A program made the position numbers and the translations under genes. The notes under the pieces are model-generated. The model had not been told where the DNA came from and ran no database searches. It worked only from the letters and a program-made list of their open reading frames with translations. Positions 6,682 through 10,606 of a DNA stretch of 10,606 bases are shown here, piece by piece (positions within the stretch are counted from its first letter, which is position 1; the number at the start of each line of letters is the position of its first letter). This DNA is from Paracoccaceae bacterium (GTDB lineage Bacteria > Pseudomonadota > Alphaproteobacteria > Rhodobacterales > Rhodobacteraceae), in assembly GCA_007121055.1 (NCBI GenBank), contig SKMM01000393.1, forward strand, positions 1-10,606, read 5' to 3'.

Positions 6682-6870
6682 CCCTCGACGGCCTGCCGTT
6701 TCCACGTGTTGATCAGCGTCTGGTGAACCCCGTGCCTGCTCACCAGCTCGGCCACCGCCGCCTCGCCCGTTCGCCATCGGCCTCGGACCGGTGGCGGCTC
6801 AATGGCTCACGGCCTCCAGCGCCACCTTCGCCTTGAACGCCGCGCCGTAACGCTTCCTCTGTCCAGCCAC
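6679..6870 (-). mobile_element. IS3-family transposase orfA fragment, interrupted
   Basis: From GTG 6870 (AAGGA 8 bases upstream) the frame gives MAGQRKRYGAAFKAKVALEAV, the start of the helix-turn-helix OrfA of one IS3 subgroup. About 38 unrelated bases (6807-6770) then bring a stop at 6799-6801 and a frame shift. The gene resumes with EAAVAELVSRHGVHQTLINT and WKRQAVEGM. It ends abruptly at 6680, in mid-gene, against the fdhA tail, with no terminal inverted repeat. It cannot be mobile. An open stretch upstream of the GTG (to about 6935) reads IRDSELRLIHELRR and is probably the element's leader. Confidence 0.82.
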
Positions 6871-6933
6871 TCGATCCGTCCTTCTCAGCTCGTGGATCAA
6901 GCGTAGCTCGCTGTCGCGAATATGGGGACCACC

Positions 6934-7163
6934 TCAATCTTCTACACCCTCGCCAAGGCGAAGATCGCGATCGAGAGCAGGCGCAGCCACTACAATACGA
7001 GGCGCCCGCACCCATCGCTGGGATATCGGCCGCCAGCCCCTGAGGTCGTGCAGTGGCCGGCTTCGCCATCCGGCGCAGCTTCGCCGGCCACCCAAACCCT
7101 AGCGCCAAGGCCGATCATGCACCAAGACTGAAACCGGACCCCCCTGTTGGGGCAGGCCACAAC
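6934..7163 (+). mobile_element. IS3-family transposase orfB C-terminal fragment with right end
   Basis: The frame to the stop at 7129-7131 reads SIFYTLAKAKIAIES, then HYNTRRPHPSLGYRPPAPEV and a Pro/Ala-rich tail. This is the end of the rve-type integrase domain of an IS3-family OrfB. The catalytic Asp residues lie upstream and are absent. After the stop, CCGGACCCCCCTGTTGGGGCAGGCCA (7134-7161, described by position) resembles the terminal inverted repeat of such elements, ending in CA. Ferredoxin coding sequence begins immediately after it, so this end probably marks the insertion point. The RRPHxSLGYRPPAPE type differs from the subgroup that carries the neighbouring orfA, so the two fragments probably come from two different elements. 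Confidence 0.8.
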
Positions 7164-8231
7164 CATGCGCCGGCTTCGGCCAGTGCGACGCCGCCTGTCC
7201 CACGGGCGCGGCGTCCTACGCACTGCTTCCAGGTCGGCACGCTGGCCGCCCGCCTCCGCGCCGCCCTGCGCGCGTGGTTCGACGCGGGCGCCACCACCAC
7301 CCCCTTGATTCTGCTGCGTGACGAGGACCACGGCGCCCCTCTCATCGACGCCTGCGCCCGGTTCGGCCGGGGCCTGCCCGCCCATGTGATCCCCCTCGCC
7401 GCCAACGCAATCAGCCAGGTAGGCTCCGAGATCCCCGCCGCGGCGCCGGCCTTGGGAGCGGCCGGCCTGCGCCTCCTGGGCCGCCCCCGCCACGACCTCA
7501 CCGGCCTCACCGCCACGCTGGACCTGTTGGCCACGATCCGCGCCGGCACCGGCCACCCTCAGGGCGCCGTGGCGCTGATCGAGACCGACGACCCCAACAC
7601 GCTGAAGGCCGCGCTCTGGCACAAGCCCCGGCCGGCCCGCCCTGCCCGCTCGGGCTTTCTGCTGCCGTCGGACAAGCGCGGCCTCCTCGTCGCGGCCACC
7701 GCCGAGATGATCCGCACCGCCCCTGCGCCCGCCCGGACCATTCCGCTGCCGCAGGGCGCCCCCTTAGGCGCCGTGGTGCTCGACACCGAGGCCTGCACGC
7801 TGTGCATGGTCTGCACCGGCGTCTGCCCCACCGGCGCACTGATGGACAACCCCGGGGCGCCCATGCTGCGCTTCCCCGAGGACGCCTGCGTGCAATGCGG
7901 CCTGTGCGCCGCCACCCGCCCGGAAACCGCCATCACGCTGGTACCGCAGATCGACCCGCCCGCCTTGCACGCCCCCAAGCGCATCCTCAAGGAAGAGCCT
8001 CCCTTCGCCTGCACCGGCTGCGGCAAACCCTTCGGCACCTTGTCCGGCATCTGCCGCATCTGGGCAAAACTCACCGACCACTTGATGTCCAGCGGCCCCG
8101 ACGGCAAACACCGCCTCGGGCTTCTGACCAAATGCGAGGACGGGCGCGTCGAGGCTGTCGTCAACGAGGGCTTCGACCCCCACGACTCGGGCGTCCGCCA
8201 CACCCACCCCGAGGACGGCTACCGGAACTGA
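7164..8231 (+). pseudogene. Multi-cluster 4Fe-4S ferredoxin of the formate dehydrogenase locus, 5'-truncated and frameshifted
   Basis: The fragment opens in the middle of a [4Fe-4S] motif (AGFGQCDAACPTGAASYAL, starting about 7169) in one frame. It shifts at 7231-7233, where one extra base sits before the GGCACGCTGGCC codons, and then stays open to 8231. The rest has a central domain without Cys motifs, a good cluster site CTLCMVCTGVCP (7796-7833) and a second site CVQCGLCAATRPE whose fourth Cys is Arg. A late pair CTGCGKPFGT follows, and then KCEDGRVEA, where I would expect a second Cys in place of Gly. Genes of this type sit beside formate dehydrogenase in Rhodobacterales and probably supply an electron-transfer or maturation partner. 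The start was lost at the IS3 end at 7163. Truncation, frameshift and lost ligands together mark a pseudogene. Confidence 0.8.
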
Positions 8232-8332
8232 CGCCGCCCCGCTGGGCAAAGGAGCGGGCGCCCCACGGGCCTGGGCGGATGCCCGAAGACCCTTCGAAAG
8301 TCCGAGGGCCGCGGGCTGACCAAAGCTGTCAC

Positions 8333-8953
8333 CTACCCGCGACACGCCAGGGAGGCACCCGAGGGTAGCGCGCGCCCGGGGGCCGGACGCTTGTCCCGCC
8401 ACGGCTCTCCAACCCGAGCGGTCAGGCCGAGGCCAGCTCGCTTCCCCGCAGCGATGCGCGGCAGGCACCATTGCCGCAGCGCCTCGGGCTCGGGGGCGAC
8501 GGGCTCGGCGAGGCCCTCGGCAAAGGCCAGGAAGGCGGGCAGGTTCTTGGCGTTCACCGCCGTCAGCACCGGCAGATCGGCCAGCAGCGCCGCGGCGATG
8601 ACGGGCCGGAAGCCACGCCCGTCGGCCTCCTGCTTGCCGAACTTGTTGACGATTACGAGGTCCACCGCCGGCTGCCCCGCAAGCTCGGCCGCCACCGCGC
8701 CCACCGCCTGCTCCAGCCCCTGCGGGTCCAGCCGGCAGCCCCGCGCATGCGGCCCGAGTCGCTGGCTGATCCGCCACACGCCCGCACCGCTGAGCACGCA
8801 CAGCTCCATGTCGCAGGGCGCACCCACGGGACGATCGAGGTTGCGCTGCACCGCGCCCACAATCCGCACACCCTCGGTCCGCAGCCGCTCGGCCAGGGCA
8901 GACAGCACCCGGTCGCCCTCGCCCCGCCCGGACGCGGTGACGTATCCCAGCAT
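8333..8953 (-). CDS. DUF2478-type protein, probable molybdenum-related P-loop-like protein
   Basis: From ATG 8953 the frame gives 206 residues opening MLGYVTASGRGEGDRVL. Features I associate with DUF2478 proteins are CDMEL (47-51), the segment ISQRLGPHARGCRLDP (62-77), the NKFGKQEADGRGFRP segment (103-117) and NLPAFLAFAEGLAEP (137-151). Such proteins are often found near molybdenum transport or molybdoenzyme genes; their activity is not known to me. The last 35-40 residues, after about 170, are low-complexity and longer than I expect, so the native stop may have been lost. The gene is divergent from fdhD and converges on the ferredoxin pseudogene. GGGAA 7-12 bases before the ATG is the likely ribosome site. 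No internal lesion is seen. Confidence 0.78.
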   Translation of the reverse strand: MLGYVTASGRGEGDRVLSALAERLRTEGVRIVGAVQRNLDRPVGAPCDMELCVLSGAGVWRISQRLGPHARGCRLDPQGLEQAVGAVAAELAGQPAVDLVIVNKFGKQEADGRGFRPVIAAALLADLPVLTAVNAKNLPAFLAFAEGLAEPVAPEPEALRQWCLPRIAAGKRAGLGLTARVGEPWRDKRPAPGRALPSGASLACRG

Positions 8954-8954
8954 C

Positions 8955-8977
8955 GCCTCTCTTCCCGCAGGAGAGGC
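8955..8977 (-). promoter_or_regulatory. Hairpin at the ribosome-binding site of the DUF2478 gene
   Basis: On the minus strand GCCTCTC and GAGAGGC form a perfect 7-bp stem around a 9-nt loop (CTGCGGGAA), and the stem ends one base before the ATG at 8953. The purine-rich ribosome-binding stretch lies in the loop and the 3' arm, so folding could limit initiation. Structure seen; regulatory effect inferred. Confidence 0.45.
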
Positions 8978-9011
8978 TAGCGCGCACCCACCGGCTTGGC
9001 CAGCCGGCCCT

Positions 9012-9029
9012 TGCCTTGGCCGCAAGGCA
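9012..9029 (+). promoter_or_regulatory. Small hairpin in the fdhD leader
   Basis: TGCCTTG (9012-9018) and CAAGGCA (9023-9029) pair perfectly over 7 bp around a GCCG tetraloop, 37 bases before the fdhD ATG. There is no T tract, so it is not a terminator. It could be a leader structure or an operator in the 113-bp divergent region between the DUF2478 gene and fdhD. Confidence 0.35.
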
Positions 9030-9066
9030 CGGCGACACTGCCGGCCAGGAGGCGGGGAGAGCACCG

Positions 9067-9928
9067 ATGACCCAGGCCTTGTCGATCCTGCCCGCCCCGC
9101 AGGCGCCGCGGCTGACACGCCGGCTGGCGGGTACCGACCACACCGTCGCGGAGGTGGAGACCAGCGTGGTCGAGGAACGCCCGCTGACGATCTTCCTGAA
9201 TTCGCAGGAAGTGGTCACCGCCATGGCCATCGGCGACTACCCTGAATACCTCGCGCTCGGGTTCCTGAAGAACCAGGGCATGCTGAAGCCCGACGACACC
9301 GTCACCGGCGTGGACCATGACGCGGACGCCGAGGCGGTGGTGGTGCGCACCACGGCGCGCACGACCGTCGAGGAGAAGGTGGAGAAGAAGATCCGTACCT
9401 CGGGCTGCGCCGTGGGCACAGTGTTCGGCGACATGATGGAGGGGATGACGCTGCCCCGAGCCAAGGCTTGCACCAGCTGGATCTACGCGCTGGGGCGGCA
9501 GATCAACACGCCTTCGCTGTATCTGGTCGCGGGGGCGATCCACGGAACGGTGCTGTGCCGCGCCGACCGCCCGCCGGTTTACATGGAGGACGTCGGCCGC
9601 CACATACCCGTGGACAAGATCGCCGGCTGGATCCTGCGGTACGGCGATCTGGGCGCGGACAAGATCCTCTACACCACCGGCCGGCTGACCTGGGAGATAA
9701 TGATCAAGACGGCCCTCATGGGCATCCCGGTGCTGGCCGCGCGCTCGGGGTTTCACCGCACGGGGGGTGGAGATCGCCCGACAGGTGGGGCTGACCCGGA
9801 TCGGTCGGATGCGGGGGGAGCGCTTTGTGTGCCTGTCGGGCGAGCACCGCCTGATCCGCGACGCCGACCCGGCCGGCCTGCCCGCCGAGGGGCGCCGCCA
9901 CCGCCGCAAGGGAGCCTGCGATGACTGA
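9067..9928 (+). pseudogene. fdhD: FdhD, formate dehydrogenase sulfurtransferase, frameshifted near its 3' end
   Basis: FdhD passes sulfur from a cysteine desulfurase to the molybdenum cofactor and is needed for active formate dehydrogenase. ATG 9067 follows GGGGAGAG by 5-6 bases. Visible family signatures are LGFLKNQG (64-71), TSGCAVG with the sulfur-carrying Cys C114 (a single Cys in place of the CxxC of E. coli), YMEDVGRH (172-179), VDK (182-184) and the TTGR segment (203-206) leading to GIPVLAARSGF (219-229). At 9751-9753 an extra T shifts the frame. The shifted frame runs as low-complexity residues to 9924. The original frame resumes as VEIARQVGLTRIGRMRG and RFVCLSGE and ends at 9926-9928. 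Removing one T gives a continuous full-length protein. The change is single and may be recent, or a sequencing error. Confidence 0.85.
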
Positions 9929-10529
9929 GGTGCTGGGCGTGATCCTGGCGGGCGGGCACGCCACCCGCATGGGCGGAGGTGACAAGTGCCTCAAGCGCGT
10001 GGCGGGTGCGCGACTGATCGACCACGTCATCGCCCGGCTGCAGCCGCAGGTGGCGGGGCTGGCGCTGAACGCCAATGGCGATCCCGGACGCTTTGCCGAA
10101 TTCGGCCTGCCCGTGCTGCCCGATACCGTGGCGGACCAGCCCGGGCCGCTTGCGGGCGTGCTGGCGGGGCTCGACTGGGCCGCCGCGCAGGGGGCGGGCG
10201 CCATCGTGACGGCCGCGGGCGACACGCCGTTCTTTCCACGAGACCTCGTGGCCCGGCTGCAGGCTGCCGCCGGACCCTCGGGCCTGGCGCTGGCCGCCAG
10301 CCCCGACGGGACCGGCCGGATGCAGCGCCACCCCGTCTTCGGCCTCTGGCCGGTGGCCCTGCGCGAGGACCTGCGGAGGGCCCTGGCGGGCGGGCTGCGC
10401 AAGATGGTGCTCTGGGCCGACGGCCATGGCGCGGCTACGGCGGTGTTCGACAGCCAACCCTTCGATCCGTTCTTCAACATCAACACGCCCGGGGACGTGG
10501 CCGCCGCCGAGGGCCTGGACGCGGCATGA
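9921..10529 (+). CDS. mobA: Molybdenum cofactor guanylyltransferase
   Basis: MobA transfers GMP from GTP to molybdopterin to form the (bis-)MGD cofactor of formate dehydrogenase, nitrate, DMSO and similar reductases. The 202-residue product is of normal length. It shows the nucleotidyltransferase loop L9-A-G-G-x-A-T-R-M-G-G-G-D-K22, the D-Q-P-G-P-L-A-G segment, the metal-binding GDTPFF region and a closing NINTPGD motif. ATG 9921 is preceded by AAGGGAG with 6-nt spacing and overlaps the end of fdhD (8 bases with its restored frame, 4 with the shifted one), so they form an operon. Unlike its neighbours it has no lesion, which suits a gene still needed for other molybdoenzymes. The 77 bases after it show no recognisable mobB start. 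Confidence 0.95.
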   Translation: MTEVLGVILAGGHATRMGGGDKCLKRVAGARLIDHVIARLQPQVAGLALNANGDPGRFAEFGLPVLPDTVADQPGPLAGVLAGLDWAAAQGAGAIVTAAGDTPFFPRDLVARLQAAAGPSGLALAASPDGTGRMQRHPVFGLWPVALREDLRRALAGGLRKMVLWADGHGAATAVFDSQPFDPFFNINTPGDVAAAEGLDAA

Positions 10530-10606
10530 GGCGCCAGCCCCTCCCGCGCGCCCGCGCCGCGCAGGGGCAGTCCCGGTCCTTGGGCCGGGCCGGGTGCTCG
10601 GGGGCA

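Noticed and set aside
7053..7163. GTG 7053 as a real start of the ferredoxin
   Set aside because: The first part of that frame crosses the IS3 end, and the ferredoxin homology at 7169-7230 is in a different frame.
8232..8262. Hairpin after the ferredoxin pseudogene as a terminator
   Set aside because: The GC-rich arms pair only with a bulge and no T tract follows.
10526..10606. A mobB start overlapping the mobA stop (ATGA at 10526)
   Set aside because: The frame is open to the window end but reads MRRQPLPRARAAQGQ, without the P-loop expected near the start of MobB. Not supported.

Overview
The window is GC-rich DNA from an anoxygenic phototrophic alphaproteobacterium, most likely a member of the Rhodobacterales. 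The evidence is a bacteriochlorophyll gene block (bchG, a PucC-like transporter gene, bchP, idi) in the order known from the Rhodobacter photosynthesis gene cluster, with two PpsR/CrtJ-type TGT-N12-ACA boxes at its promoter.

Layout. (1) 1-303: the 3' end of infB, closed by a strong intrinsic terminator. (2) 304-529: a control region with a probable sigma-70 promoter between two PpsR-type palindromes; the second palindrome lies inside the first codons of bchG. (3) 530-4467: four tightly packed plus-strand genes with 1-nt and 4-nt overlaps, all intact. They attach the alcohol tail to bacteriochlorophyllide (BchG), provide a PucC-like membrane protein, saturate the tail (BchP) and isomerise IPP/DMAPP for the isoprenoid supply (Idi). 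(4) 4468-4697: no gene seen. (5) 4698-6681, minus strand: remains of a formate dehydrogenase-type operon. In transcription order these are a fdhA 3' tail, a fdhB 5' stub fused to a headless mrp, an intact 40-residue membrane protein and a WD40-cytochrome c pseudogene. (6) 6679-7163: two IS3-family fragments of different type, lying back to back. (7) 7164-8231: a plus-strand multi-cluster ferredoxin pseudogene that has lost its 5' end. (8) 8333-8953, minus strand: an intact DUF2478-type gene. (9) 9067-9928: fdhD with one frameshift in its last quarter. (10) 9921-10529: intact mobA.

The two halves contrast sharply. The photosynthesis half has no reading-frame lesion. The second half has at least five frameshifts, two large deletions, lost Fe-S cysteines and broken transposases. 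I read it as a molybdenum-dependent formate dehydrogenase locus in decay after IS-linked rearrangement. The genes with uses outside formate oxidation (mobA, perhaps the DUF2478 gene) stay open. The catalytic core (fdhA, fdhB), the ferredoxin, Mrp and the cytochrome are broken, and fdhD carries a single lesion. I saw no tRNA, rRNA, CRISPR array or phage gene.
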